Source of the DNA: Cyathus striatus
Taxonomy: Eukaryota > Basidiomycota > Agaricomycetes > Agaricales > Nidulariaceae
NCBI GenBank assembly: GCA_025738555.1
Contig: JAOVFP010000005.1
Location: forward strand, 744,001 to 808,000
Direction: 5' to 3'
DNA: 64,000 nt
Part shown: positions 1 to 11,628 of the stretch, piece after piece
How the letters are laid out: each line of letters opens with the position of its first letter
How positions within the stretch are numbered: position 1 is the stretch's first letter
Program-made: the position numbers and the translations under genes
Notes under the pieces: model-generated
What the model saw: only the letters and a program-made list of their open reading frames with translations
The model's database searches: none
What the model was told of the DNA's origin: nothing

Positions 1-1
1 A

Positions 2-430
2 TATGATGATGTGTTTGAACTAAAAGGTTTCTATAAATTTCAGAATATCATATGTACAGTCAACGTACAACATAATTGTGCAGATCACAATTGTACAACA
101 AGCAGAACTCGGGAAATAAGACAGGAACGTGAGAAAACCTCCACATATTCTTGCAAGATCAAGCATTTGCCATCCAATGATACAGACTTGATTTTAAATA
201 TTGCACAAATGCGAAACTCAATTCATATGCATGATTTCCGCCCACAAATGAAGGATGCTACAGATGCTGAACGCCTTGAAGCTGTGGAAGAGGGAGTTGC
301 TGTAGAAATTACATCGAGAAAAGGAAGACAAAGAAACGAACGAAATCAGCCTCATCATTCTCCACAAATGCCACATTCCCTTGCACAGCAAGTGCATTCA
401 AATTTAATTCATGGGACATCGACTCTGTGA
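2..430 (+). CDS. C-terminal part of a transposon-associated hypothetical protein (partial)
   Basis: The frame is open from the window edge and stops at 430, so the true start lies outside. About 142 residues are visible. A short cysteine/histidine stretch (VQHNCADHNC, residues near 20-30) is followed by a charged segment and by the phrase LILNIAQMRNSIHMHDFRP. I recall similar C-terminal phrases in long Agaricomycete proteins that sit next to DNA transposons, but I cannot name the family with certainty. The tail is low-complexity (H, P, Q rich). The next feature downstream is the inverted-repeat element at 553. It could be a host gene end instead. No function is proposed. Confidence 0.4.
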   Translation, partial: YDDVFELKGFYKFQNIICTVNVQHNCADHNCTTSRTREIRQEREKTSTYSCKIKHLPSNDTDLILNIAQMRNSIHMHDFRPQMKDATDAERLEAVEEGVAVEITSRKGRQRNERNQPHHSPQMPHSLAQQVHSNLIHGTSTL

Positions 431-905
431 AACTTATTGGGAAGAGGAAACAATTCGGAGGCCTGAGTGCTGAGCACTGAAATTTCATTCAATGTTCACT
501 TGCGGTCATCAAGCGATGTCAATTTTGGTTGGCCAATCAACTTGTCGAGGTCTTTACGCTCGCCCCCCCATTCCATCCGGACTCCGGGTGGACTCCGTGG
601 ATTCCATGGATTCCTGATGGACTCCGGCTGGACTTTGGCTTAACATATTTTAGCTGTAAGTCCAGCCATTTTCGTCGAGTCCGGTCCTGCTCGAGTCTGT
701 CTCGAGTCCACCAGGAGTCCACCCGGAATCCATTGAATAGCAGGGGTCCAGCTGGTTCAACAGGAATTCCGGCGGACTAAATCCGTACGGAATCCAACTG
801 GACTCAACAGGACTCCTGCCAGAACAATTGAATAGTCAGTTGACATTTACTTTATATTAATTAATACTACAATAAGTACTAATACCGAATTAAAATAAAT
901 ACATA

Positions 906-992
906 TGCTGTCCACAGCGTGATTCGAACACAGGTCTACCCAATGATTACATAACAGCATACTCACACGCTTCGCGTGTAACCGATACACTA
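906..992 (-). other. tRNA-like (SINE-type) relic
   Basis: On the minus strand an A-box-like segment (AGTGTATCGGTTACACG) is followed about 50 nt later by a B-box-like segment (TGTTCGAATCAC). A 4-bp D-arm (GTGT/ACAC) and most of a T-arm can be paired. The acceptor ends do not pair and no convincing anticodon arm forms, so this is not a working tRNA. It may be an old tRNA-derived SINE or an RNA polymerase III promoter relic inside the 553-2236 element. Confidence 0.35.
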
Positions 993-1111
993 TAAAGGCA
1001 TTATTATTGCTACGTGTATTACACTATATGTAGGCCACTCACGTGCACACACGGTGCATGTTCGGCAACTCCCGTTTTGGACACGTCACGACCACCTAAC
1101 GGTCACAACGA

Positions 1112-1920
1112 CATTCACCCCTTCCCTCCCACCCTCTCCTTCTCCCCTCTTCTCCCCTCCCCCTCTCCCCTCCCCCTCTCCCCTCCTCCTCCTCTCTCCT
1201 CCTTCCCAATGACAGCAAGACGACAACAACAACGAGGGAACAACCACAACGCGGGCGACTAAGGGATGAAAACGACGAAGGGGAAGGACGACAGCTCGGG
1301 GGGGAAGCAGAGAGAGGAGGTGACACGGGGGGGGGGAACTGTAAGGGGGGCGTGTCGAGGAATGGCGGCATATCGAGATGGGGGCGCCATGTTAGTGAGG
1401 GGGTGGGCACATTGAGAGGGGTGCAGCACGTCAGCAAGGAGGACGGCGCATCGAGAGGGGGGTGCCACATCGAGGAGACGAGAAGGAGGATGCCGCATCA
1501 ATGAGAGAGGGGCGGAACACTAGGGAGGGCGCAACGAGGGGTGCGTGCCATGTCGACGAGAGGGGGGAGGTGCACAACGAGAGGGAGGGCGGCATGTCGA
1601 GAGAGAGGGGAGCGCCACAACGACAAGAGGGGGGCGCAATGAGACGGGGGGTAGAGCAACGAGGAGGGGGGCCCAATGAGGGAGGCTCAATGACGACGAG
1701 GGGGAGAGAACAGCGGGGGTGCAACGAGAGGGAGGGGGGGCATAACGAAGAGGGGCGCGCCACGTTGAGGACAGGAGGAGTGAAGCAAGAGGTGCGCAAC
1801 GAGAGGGAGGCGCAACGAAGGGGGGTATCCTGTCGACAACAGGCGCTCCCCCGCCCGTTGTCGTCGTTGAGAGCGCCGGGCGGGAGCGTGGGAAACACGG
1901 GGAGGAGGGAGGCGGTAAAT
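1112..1920. repeat. Low-complexity block with pyrimidine-to-purine strand switch
   Basis: From about 1112 to 1210 the plus strand is almost pure C/T. From about 1258 to 1915 it is strongly G/A-rich with repeated G-runs and recurring GAGAGGGGGG and GGGCGCCACATCGAG-like phrases. The open frames on both strands here are only a by-product of this composition and look like no protein. It forms the core of the surrounding TIR element. Confidence 0.7.
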
Positions 1921-2497
1921 TTTTAAAATAAATAGAAATATGTAATTTAATTATAATAAATTTATTTGTTTTGATTATTTTGCATGAATTTTAATAATTT
2001 ATTTAATTCTTTTTCACCTTATGTTCACTTCAAATAGTTACTCTAATGAATCTAGTGTAAGTTGATAAAATGTCTGTCATGAGTCCACCAGGAGTCCATC
2101 AGGACTCCGTATATTCCAACAGGACTCCACCTGGACTCCAGGTGGACAATTGCATATTCAGCCGGAGTCCATCTGGAGTCCATCCGGACTATCCGGACTA
2201 TATTGAGTCCGGACGGACTGGGGGGGGGAGCATAAAGTACTGAACTTGTCACACAATACCGCCACAAGCCCACAAGCGGTTTCATGATCAACCTCTCCAT
2301 CACCTCAACCCTCTCCTTCACTGTGAAATACTTTCCTCTTCTCCGAACAGTTCATCACCAACCTCAGTCGACTCAACAATTTTATTAATCTTTGGGGCTA
2401 ATTTATATATGGCAAAGTTTGTGTGGAAGGATTTCATTAAATAGCGCCTTGCGCTTCTCTCAGGAATGTAAGTTTTTTTACTTCCTTCTCATTTGTT

Positions 2498-4599
2498 ATG
2501 TTCTCTGGCTCCTTTCAGTATAGCCGTGCTTCGTCTGTAGCAGCCTCTCAGCACAGTCGTGCCTCCTCTGTATCAGCCTCTGAACATAGTCGTGCTTCTT
2601 CTGCAGCAGCCTCTCGGCCCAGTCACACTCCTTCCACAGCAGCCTCTCAACAAGATATACGACGGCTGCCAGAGCCATCTGGGTTTGCCGATTCACTTGC
2701 GCGTCGATATCGTCTTGACCAGACCCAAGCTACTGATCTTCAGAGCATGATCCATGTGAGTCAACATGAATATTGCGATGTGGTGCTTATAGGGCTTGTT
2801 AGTTCAGTAGTACACTTGATAGGGGAGACCTTTTGCTCCACATTTCAACCCATGCAATGCTTTTTGACATGCAAAATACAATGGCAATGATCCTCAAAAA
2901 GGAAGATACAGCAACTCAGTCATTGCAGGAACTACAGAAATCTGTAACCGTCAACTGGAAGCCATCAACAACACAAAAGGTAAGTCTTGATATAATATCG
3001 TACCCATCTATTCTAACTTCAATCTCAAAAGGACAAGATTCTCGCTTGCATCAAGGAACAATTAATGGATGCGAGTGTTGCATCGTATATCGAGCTTCCA
3101 AAAGTTGCGCTGGTATGGTTTTATTGGAGGATACATCCTAACACTGAATTTACTTCTTAGCGCGTGATAAAACGGGACTCAGAACAACTTCAGCTAAAGG
3201 ACGCATTTTCGAAATTAGACATGTTCCGAGAGGTCGAAAAGATCATAAACAATAGCTCACGAAGTGTTTTGAATCAATTCAGAGCTCATGTAAGTCATGT
3301 TTATTATATTGCACGTGTTTTTATTTCTTCCCTTCCTTCCAGATCATCAAGAGCTGCATCGGTAACAAACCGGTATCGGTGGATAAGATCGTTCATGACC
3401 TTTGGCGCAAATTTAAGACGGACTCGATGCAGGAGGTTCCCGTCATGTTTATGGCAAGGGTAGCGATAATTGTATGTGTCGGAAAGCTGTCAATATTTGT
3501 TGCTTTTGACAAACACGTGTAGCGCCAGTTCATCTATGAAAACCCAAGCACCAACAATGATGACTCTGAAGATCACCCATCTGCGGCCACGGGCAGTCAG
3601 CACACTCACGATGCTGACGAAGACAATAGTGAGACTGCAGATCAGCGACCAAGCAAACGAAAGCGAGGAAACACGGGCAGGCAACAGGATGACTCGACAA
3701 CCAAGAAGATGGGGTTTTGGAAACGTTTCGACATTTTTATGGAGGATAAACACAAGGTGTTTGGGAATAATATGGAAGGTCGCAAGTGGAAAAGGTATGT
3801 TAGGCTGTCTGCCTTCATTAAATATCAGTTGAGTCACAGTCCACGCATTTCCGACAGTTACATCACAGAGACTCTCAAGAAAGACGAAGAACGACTTTCT
3901 CGTAGAAGTACCAAAAAGGGCCCTATTTTCGAGTTTGACGATGAGGAAGAACAGGGTACACATTGGGACGTCGAAGATAATACTCGAGCATCTAGTTCCG
4001 TTGCCCCATCCTCGCCAAACCTGGTGCCCTCCTTGCCAAACCTCGCACCCTCACCACACCGATCACCCTCCTTGCCAAACCTCACCCCATCCTCTCCGAA
4101 CCTTGCTCCCATGACAATGCCCTGCCCTCTCCCCACAATGACTACGACTATACTCCGGTCGCAATCAACTTCCATACATGCAGATTCAGAGAGAGCTCAG
4201 CCCGCTACCTCATTGCACCAAACAACCTCCCGATATCCTGACCATCGTCAGCCGTCATATTTTACCCAATCCCATCGGCGCTCCCATTCTGTTCAGAATC
4301 ATGCTCATTCGACCACAAATGATCACCGCTTGACACAGTATGGATCAAACGGATATCCATCAAGGTTGCTACATCTCGCATCTCCTCAACATACCAGTGC
4401 CAGGCCTGTGGAGACCATTCAACAGTACACTATGAGTGGTTCATACAACCTGAGAACGACCTCAAACCCTAACTTTTCTAATACCCAATTGTCTGCTGAA
4501 AACAGTCACGGTGTGCGTGGCCACAACGCTGTGGTGCTACCGTCTTTTGCAGGCCAATTCAACAGCGAGGATTGGAATGATGAACGAGAGCTTCGGTAG
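2498..4599 (+). CDS. Intact seven-exon hypothetical protein, 595 aa
   Basis: Proposed exons: 2498-2755, 2803-2979, 3032-3112, 3161-3289, 3343-3471, 3523-3794 and 3858-4599. All introns are GT-AG and 47-62 nt, and phases agree to the stop, giving 595 residues. The N-terminus has four near-repeats of SRASS-x-AAS. The middle is helical and charged. A segment around residues 330-370 reads FWKRFDIFMEDKHKVFG followed, across the last intron, by WKSYITETLKKDEERL, a pattern I recall from several Agaricomycete hypothetical proteins. The tail is S/P/N/H-rich with PSLPNLAPS repeats and looks disordered. No catalytic motif is seen. A possible upstream non-coding exon with an intron at 2476-2518 overlaps the chosen ATG, so the start is uncertain. 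The right end of the 553-2236 element is only 260 bp upstream. Confidence 0.7.
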
Positions 4600-5990
4600 T
4601 ATTCTATAGTGACTATACCAACTAGTTAATCTTTACCATATGTCTACATAGAATCCTAATGCACACTTTTCTTTCTGTTCATCTAATGGCGATGTGGTGC
4701 GCATAGGCCCGTGGATCCCTGGGGCCAGGGGAACCCCAATATGAACATTTCGGGAGGTCGGACCATCCATATGTTGCAGCCCGAATGCGAGCCGAATATG
4801 TGCTAGGCAGGGAATCAAGCCTATGCTCCATCATAATCACCCGAATACTGTTTAACCTATGTCCGACGTTTAAGTGCTCACCCGTGTTCGGGCGTATGCT
4901 CACCAGTTCAGCTCCAATCACATAATTAGCATACGCCCTACATCTGGCCGTGTAGGTAGCTAAACTTGCAATACCCTGATGTAATATTCATTCTGAGCCA
5001 TTATGTACTACACATTATTCTACGTGTTCTTTTGTGTCTCGCAAATTATGTGCTAAAGCCTATGTTCAGTGATATACAGTATACTGCATCCGAAATCGTT
5101 ATCAATTGTTGAATATACTATATTATTGATTTTCCACTGACTTAATTCACCCATTCGAGACATCCGTCTGACTGGGGTATCCCAATGTGAAAGGAACGAA
5201 ATTGGAGTGAAAATTTGTGATGTAACGAGAGAGAATGAACTTCAGAACAAAGCTCCAGCATGCCAAACGACTAGGGCCTGGATGTCGAGAGCTTAGAATT
5301 GAGTAAGTTAACAATAACTTCTCCCCAGCTTCCTCACTACCAATAGCCAGCGCAACAGGCTCCCAGCACTTGCTAGTCCACCATACGGAAGGAACTGGGA
5401 GAGATGTAGCCATCGTCAAACAAGTGAGAGAATGAACCGTGGACAACGTGTCAGGGAGTTGTATAGCAATAATTCACATGGCTTCTTGGTATATCCTGTC
5501 ACATGAGATGATTTCACTGATTTATCGTTAGTGATCATTAGTGATACACTGGTTATTCTTCTATGAAATTCGAGTTGCAAACTTATATTATGGGTCCCTG
5601 GATTAACAGTGCCTAGCGTGCCTTCCGAAGATACATGTAAGCCATTCAACAAATTACCGTACATTCTCAAAGTCAATTCTAATCAACTCACTCATCTCAA
5701 AGACCGATGCACACACTCACATCACACCCCGTAGCACCGATGAAAATGATAACAAAATTGATTATTACGTACTAACATACTTCAACATATCAAAACCTAG
5801 AAGCTATCTTATTAATCTGACCCTCTGAACAAGTCATTCAACATTCACTAGGGAGATGTTGGAGTAAACTTAGAGCTCGATGATGTCTCTAACTGAACCA
5901 TCGTCTTCGTTTAGGCGAACGTATAAGAGACGATAGAAGAGCGGGTGATGAAAAGGGAGGTAGTCATCATTGAAGGATTTGGTGGGTAGT
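4600..5990. other. Intergenic stretch, no gene recognised
   Basis: No reading frame here gives a recognisable protein or a consistent exon chain. A dispersed repeat lies at about 5154-5250: the phrase GAGACATCCGTCTGACTGGG recurs in near-identical form at about 56660-56680, with some similarity continuing downstream. Otherwise I see nothing. Confidence 0.5.
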
Positions 5991-6067
5991 AAACCGTCGA
6001 CATCGAGATGGGGAGGCATAACAGGACTACTTATTGGCAGAGACAGCAGAAGAGTGGTGGCAGATGT

Positions 6068-6523
6068 TTAGTAGGGAAATGGACGAATATTCCCCCTAGA
6101 TTGAGCGGTATGCTGCTGAGAATGGGTGTAGTTATTCTCTGCAGAAGAGGACGGGATGAAGAACAGATTTTCGATGATATATGCGGTATTCAGGGTATCC
6201 ATTGCTGAGGGAATCGTATAGAGAGCGAAGTGGGATCCGAGATACGGGATAGGTGGGTTAGGGCGACTGAGCTTGAGCCTCGCAGCAATCTGGTGTGGAT
6301 GGAGAGGGGGGCCAGTATGGGAGACAGTATGTAAAGTGGTTATTATCTTGACAATGTTGTAGAGGCACCTCGGCTCGATACTGCTTCGTTCACTAGCGAG
6401 GCGTGAGTGGGTCCTGAGCTTGCCAATTTCTATGACATTAGATACATTTGTGGGATTGAGCACGTGAGCGGGGTCGGTGGCATAGGAGGAGACGAGAATG
6501 GATGTAATCGTTGTAGTGGTCAC
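6068..6523 (-). pseudogene. Degenerate coding fragment, related to 16360-16575
   Basis: An open minus-strand frame of 151 residues with no recognised domain. Its 5-prime two thirds align by eye with plus-strand DNA at about 16360-16575: both contain AGATAATAACCACT, CTGTCTCCCATACT and ATCATCGAAAATCTGTT in the same order and similar spacing. The 16-kb copy is not open through the same frame. This suggests two copies of an old gene or repeat in opposite orientation. Function unknown; the open frame here may be chance survival. Confidence 0.35.
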
Positions 6524-7149
6524 GTCTTCTTCATGCAGTGGACCGTGGTATCGTCGTTAGCTCCTAGCCCAACCTCCTACCCTCTTCAAAACAGCCCACC
6601 TCCATGCTCTATGCCTTCGGAGTTAATGCACCATCAATCTCCTCGAATCGAACCTCTGCCTTCCTCCTCAACACCTCCGGCTCCCACTCGTCACCAACGT
6701 CATATGCCACCCTTTTCTCGTATCATTCTTCTTCCCTCATGTAATTCGTGCATGACTCCGAGCAGGCGACAAGACACTCTGTATCATGGCGGGAATAGGC
6801 TATCGTGGGTCCTGCGTAGACACAGACATTAGTCGCAGTCAAAGTTGAGCTACGAAAGGTGAAGGTGAAGGTAAAGGTGGCTGTGAGGTATGGAAACCCG
6901 GAGCACCATGCTCAGAAGCATCAACATATTTTGTGCTCCGAACATCGGCTGCTCGGCAGATCACTCATGCCCTCGCCCAGATATGTATGCTCGGGTCAAG
7001 AGATTCGGTGGCAAGTTGGATAGAATAAATTGAGGAAAGGTGGTAGTGGGTAAGCATTCTTATAGTTATGTATTGTAAGTAAATAGCTATACATTACCAG
7101 TGAGTTGTGGTTTGGCTGTAGAGCGGGTGTTTCACCTGCACTACCATAA
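6524..7149. other. Intergenic stretch left of the 4.4-kb element
   Basis: Pro/Ser-rich open frames occur but none resembles a known protein or shows an exon pattern. I see no promoter, repeat or RNA gene that I can support. Confidence 0.4.
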
Positions 7150-7204
7150 GTGCCAGCCATTCTGATCATATAACAGCAGTGTTATATGATTGCCCCAATC
7201 GAAT

Positions 7205-7970
7205 AAGCCATGCCATTTTATGATTGGGATCATAAACAATCATTGAGGTTCTAATTGAATACTACTATTGTATGAATGTATTAAATGATCATAAGCAATC
7301 ATTGATTGTTTCTAATTGGATATTACTATTGTATGGATGGCTAGGTGATCATAAACAATCACTGATTGTTTTTAATTGAATACTACTATTGTATGAATGT
7401 TTTAGGTGATCATAGACAATCATTGATTTTTTCTAATTGAATATTAGTATGAATGGAGAGACAATCATAAACAATCATTGATTTTTTCTAATTGAATATT
7501 ATTATTGTATGAATGGTGAGGTGATCATAAACAATCATTAATCCTTACTAATTGAATATTAGTATGAATGGAGAGACAATCATAAACAATCATTGATTTT
7601 TTCTAATTGAATATTATTATTGTATGAATGGTGAGGTGATCATAAACAATCATTGATTTTTTCTAATTGAATATTATTATTGTATGAATGGTGAGGTGAT
7701 CATAAACAATCATTGATCCTTACTAATTGAATATTAGTATGAATGGGGGGACAGTCATAAACAATCATTGATGTTCTCTAATTGAATATTATTATTGTAT
7801 GGATGGTGAGGTGATCATAAACAATCATTGATTTTTACTAGTTGAATATTAGTATGGATGGTTAGGCAATTATAAACAATCATTGATCTTCACTAATTGA
7901 ATATTAGTATGGATGGTTAGGCAATCATAAGCAATCAATGATAACTACTAATTGGATCTTGCTATTGTAT
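7205..7970 (+). repeat. Outer subterminal tandem array, left arm
   Basis: About 13 imperfect copies of a ~55-60-bp unit containing GTGATCATAAACAATCATTG followed by an AT-rich part ending TATGAATG. Some copies lack 12-15 bp, so spacing alternates. The same core, GTGATCATA-xx-CAATCATTG, heads each unit of the KDZ element arrays, so it is a candidate transposase binding site. Confidence 0.85.
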
Positions 7971-7971
7971 G

Positions 7972-8470
7972 GATTTGTCACATTTCCTCACATGTCACAA
8001 TTGTGACACATCTTCCCGCGCGTCACATATTTCCCGCACGTCACGTTAGTCACATATATTCCCGCGTATCACGTTCGTCTCGCGCGTCACAATTGTCACA
8101 TATATTCCCGCGCTTCATGTTAGTCACACGCGTCACGCTTTTTACGCATGTCACAATTGTCACATATATTCCCTCGCTTCATGTTAGTCATGCGCGTTAC
8201 ATTTCCTCATGCGTCACGATTGTTACATATATTCCCACGTGTCACGTTCGTCTCGCGCGTCACAGTTGTCACATATATTCCCGCGCTTCATGATAGTCAC
8301 ACTTTTCACGCGCGTCACACTTTTCACGCGCGTCACACTTTTCACGCGCGTCACGCTTTTCACGCGCGTCACGCTTTTCATGTGTGTCATGCTTTTCATG
8401 TGTGTCATGCTTTTCATGTGTGTCACGCGCGTCACATTCGTCACACTTTTAGTGCTCGTGATGCTTTTCA
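7972..8470 (+). repeat. Inner GTCAC-rich array, left arm
   Basis: A dense mixture of CGCGTCAC, GTCACAATTGTCAC and ATATATTCCCGCG units about 20-45 bp long. It is CpG-rich compared with the AT-rich outer array. All open frames are artefacts of the repeat. Confidence 0.8.
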
Positions 8471-9904
8471 CATTCTAACATTTGTCATGCTTTGAAATCT
8501 TGCCTTTCTTGGGTATTAATCTTTTGATTCACATTACATGTCCTTTGTGTGTCACTCATCATGCTCTTTTCACACGTTACATTGGCCACAATTTTCACAG
8601 CTCAGTAATCTAATTTGGCCTTTGATATTGACAACATATCTAAATTTGAAACTATGTGAACTGGGGAATACTCAGCATATCACTTGTTATCCACTATTAT
8701 CCTATCATGGTTTTCATTTGCATCATGTTTTTAATGCAAGTCACATGTCAAGTTTGTCATGTTCTCAATATGCATCTCATTTGTCACATTTTGTGCATAT
8801 TTCATAAGATCACAAGATTTTTGGAACTTATTATGACATGTAGAACATTTTGACTTTGTTTGTCTATTGTAAGATATAACAACTTGAGCCAGTTATGTGT
8901 GTCTGGTTACCTGTATATCTATGTCATTGTTCACATTACAGAACAGAAGTATTCTAAACTGCAGAATAAATTATGAAAGCAAGGAAACATATATGTTCTT
9001 GCTAAATTGAAGGTTATGACATGGGATATTACAATTAGTAAATTATGGAAGTCTAACAGTAAGAAGCAACTAGAATGAAAAATGTAGAGTTTGTATGTAA
9101 GTTCATTGACATTTTACAATCAAGACTAGAGATATGATATAATGGTATTGAACTATGTAACTCTACATCACATCAAACTTACACATCTCAAACATTAGAT
9201 GATCATGATTCTTGTATCACTATTGGTTATACTGATATCTTCAATACACATTATTGAGTCACATATCTGCTTACTCTATATAACTACATGACAGTTTGCT
9301 TTATTGATACAGAGAGATAATGTAAACTATCTCCACTCTTACTGATATTGTGACACATTGTACAGCAGGCAAATTGCCTGTACTATAGAATTGGGCTTAT
9401 TTCTCTTTTTGATACTCAGCTCACTACCATTGTTCTGTACCTATTTTAGTACAGTACATTACATTCATTAAATATAGGTGACTTTCCCTTACTAGTACCT
9501 GTGGATATATGGATGTGCTATCAACTCACAAATTCTTTGTCTTAGAATTTCCTTCAACTCAGAAACTTCTTCCATAACAATCAGGTTCACTTCTATACTG
9601 CTGTATGTGTTGATGTCTCTGATAAATGTTGCTTATCCTTGTACATGCATGGCTTAATCCTTGTGATAAGCATATGACTACTGACAGAATGAATCAGGTA
9701 ACTACTCAGACAGCATCAGGAAGTGGTCCATGCACATACTATTGCTGAGTATCCATCTATTAATATAGTTTTCAATTTGCCACCTATACTAAGAGCATGA
9801 CAAGTGTTATACTTACAAAGCATAACAAATGTAATGCTGTGAGAAATGTAATGACACACATAGGACATGTAATGTGAATTAAAAGATTAATGCCCAAGAA
9901 AGGC
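8471..9904. other. Central spacer of the 4.4-kb element
   Basis: AT-rich sequence between the inverted arms. I find no frame longer than about 90 codons, no exon chain and no RNA gene. The first and last ~100 bp still show GTCAC-like words fading out. Confidence 0.6.
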
Positions 9905-10752
9905 AAGAATTCAAAGCATGACAAATGTAAGAATGTGAAAAGCGTCACGAGCGCTAAAAGTGTGACGAATGTGACGCGCGTGACACACATGAAAAGCATG
10001 ACACACATGAAAAGCGTGACGCGCGTGAAAAGCGTGACGCGCGTGAAAAGCGTGACGCGCGTGAAAAGCGTGACTATCACGAAGCGCGGGAATATATGTG
10101 ACAACTGTGACGCGCGAGACGAACGTGACACGTGGGAATATATGTAACAATTGTGACGCGTGTGACAAACATGAAGCGCGGGAATATATGTAACAATTGT
10201 GACGTGTGTGACAAACATGAAGCGCGGGAATATATGTGACAATTGTGACACGCGAGAATGTATGTGACAAATGTGACGCGCGAAAGAACGTGACAAACGT
10301 GACATGGGTGAAATATGTGACGCGTGGGAAATGTGTGATGCGCGGGAAATATGCGATGCGCGAGAAATGTGTGAAGCGCGGGAAATATGTGAGGCGCGGG
10401 AATATGTGTGATGATCGTGACGCGTGAGGAAAATGTAACGCGCGTGACTAAGATGAAGCGCGGGAATATATGTGACAATTGTGACATGCATAAAAGGCGT
10501 GACAATCGTGACGCATGAGGAAATGTAACGCGCATGACTAACATGAAGCGAGGGAATATATGTGACAATTGTGACATGCGTAAAAAGCGTGACGCGTGTG
10601 ACTAACATGAAGCGCGGGAATATATGTGACAATTGTGACGCGCGAGACGAACGTGATACGCGGGAATATATGTGACTAACGTGACGTGCGGGAAATATGT
10701 GACGCGCGGGAAGATGTGTCACAATTGTGACATGTGAGGAAATGTGACAAAT
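9905..10752 (-). repeat. Inner GTGAC-rich array, right arm
   Basis: Inverted partner of 7972-8470 but about 350 bp longer because of extra internal units. It contains a 329-codon minus-strand open frame made entirely of repeat units, which is not a gene. The length difference shows that the inner arrays expand and contract independently. Confidence 0.8.
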
Positions 10753-11515
10753 CCATACAATAGCAAGATCCAATTAGTAGTTATCATTGATTGCTTATGA
10801 TTGCCTAACCATCCATACTAATATTCAATTAGTGAAGATCAATGATTGTTTATAATTGCCTAACCATCCATACTAATATTCAACTAGTAAAAATCAATGA
10901 TTGTTTATGATCACCTCACCATCCATACAATAATAATATTCAATTAGAGAACATCAATGATTGTTTATGACTGTCCCCCCATTCATACTAATATTCAATT
11001 AGTAAGGATCAATGATTGTTTATGATCACCTCACCATTCATACAATAATAATATTCAATTAGAAAAAATCAATGATTGTTTATGATTGTCTCTCCATTCA
11101 TACTAATATTCAATTAGTAAGGATTAATGATTGTTTATGATCACCTCACCATTCATACAATAATAATATTCAATTAGAAAAAATCAATGATTGTTTATGA
11201 TCACCTCACCATTCATACAATAATAATATTCAATTAGAAAAAGTCAATGATTGTTTATGATTGTCTCTCCATTCATACTAATATTCAATTAGAAAAAATC
11301 AATGATTGTCTATGATCACCTAAAACATTCATACAATAGTAGTATTCAATTAAAAACAATCAGTGATTGTTTATGATCACCTAGCCATCCATACAATAGT
11401 AATATCCAATTAGAAACAGTCAATGATTGCTTATGATCATTTAATACATTCATACAATAGTAGTATTCAATTAGAACCTCAATGATTGTTTATGATCCCA
11501 ATCATAAAATGGCAT
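10750..11515 (-). repeat. Outer subterminal tandem array, right arm
   Basis: Inverted counterpart of 7205-7970, with copies in the same order and with the same length variants, reading CAATGATTGTTTATGATCAC on the plus strand. The copy-by-copy correspondence points to a single ancestral palindrome or to recent homogenisation of the arms. Confidence 0.85.
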
Positions 11516-11628
11516 GGCTTATTCGATTGGGGCAATCATATAACACTGCTGTTATATGATCAAAATGGCTGGCACCCCTCCTTCAAAATTCTCCAGTTTC
11601 TGAAATTCTCGGAATTTCTTAAAGCGGC

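Larger units (their letters stand above)
553..2236. mobile_element. TIR element with palindromic arms, no transposase (MITE-like, 1.68 kb)
   Basis: The left end reads TTTACGCTCGCCCCCCCATT and the right end, reverse-complemented, reads TTTATGCTCCCCCCCCCAGT, so the element has imperfect terminal inverted repeats. Inside each end (about 563-832 and 2066-2225) are many short direct and inverted copies of GGAGTCCA/TCCGGACTCC, which can fold into hairpins. The core holds a tRNA-like relic and a low-complexity block but no transposase, so it would depend on an enzyme encoded elsewhere. The element at 28431-29350 has the same terminal motif and arm style. I found no clean target-site duplication, so the outer ends are good to a few bases only. 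Confidence 0.7.
7150..11575. mobile_element. 4.4-kb non-autonomous element with giant inverted arms (KDZ-related ends)
   Basis: The left end starts GTGCCAGCCATTCTGATCAT and the right end is its near-exact inverse. Each arm has an outer array of a ~60-bp repeat (7205-7970 and 10750-11515) and an inner array rich in TGACGCGCGTGAC-type units (7972-8470 and 9905-10752). The arms are so alike that translated frames starting inside them share more than 90 identical residues in inverted orientation. The central loop (8471-9904) has no gene. The terminal sequence and outer repeat core match those of the KDZ element at 37614-56164, so it is probably mobilised by that type of transposase. No target-site duplication was evident. 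It ends 54 bp from the Crinkler fragment at 11629. Confidence 0.85.

Noticed and set aside
906..992. Functional tRNA gene
   Set aside because: Acceptor stem does not pair and no anticodon arm can be drawn.
1096..1926. Several open frames over 120 codons on both strands
   Set aside because: They reflect the lack of T/A stop-forming triplets in purine-rich DNA, are mutually overlapping, and encode only P/S/R/G-rich low complexity.
9784..10773. A 329-codon minus-strand open frame that looks like a real gene by length
   Set aside because: It is built wholly of GTGAC/CGCG repeat units and overlaps the array and end of the inverted arm. The same start appears in the opposite arm. Amino-acid composition is a repeat artefact.
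7150..11575. Helitron
   Set aside because: Clear terminal inverted repeats and inverted arms are present, with no TC...CTRR ends or Rep/helicase gene.
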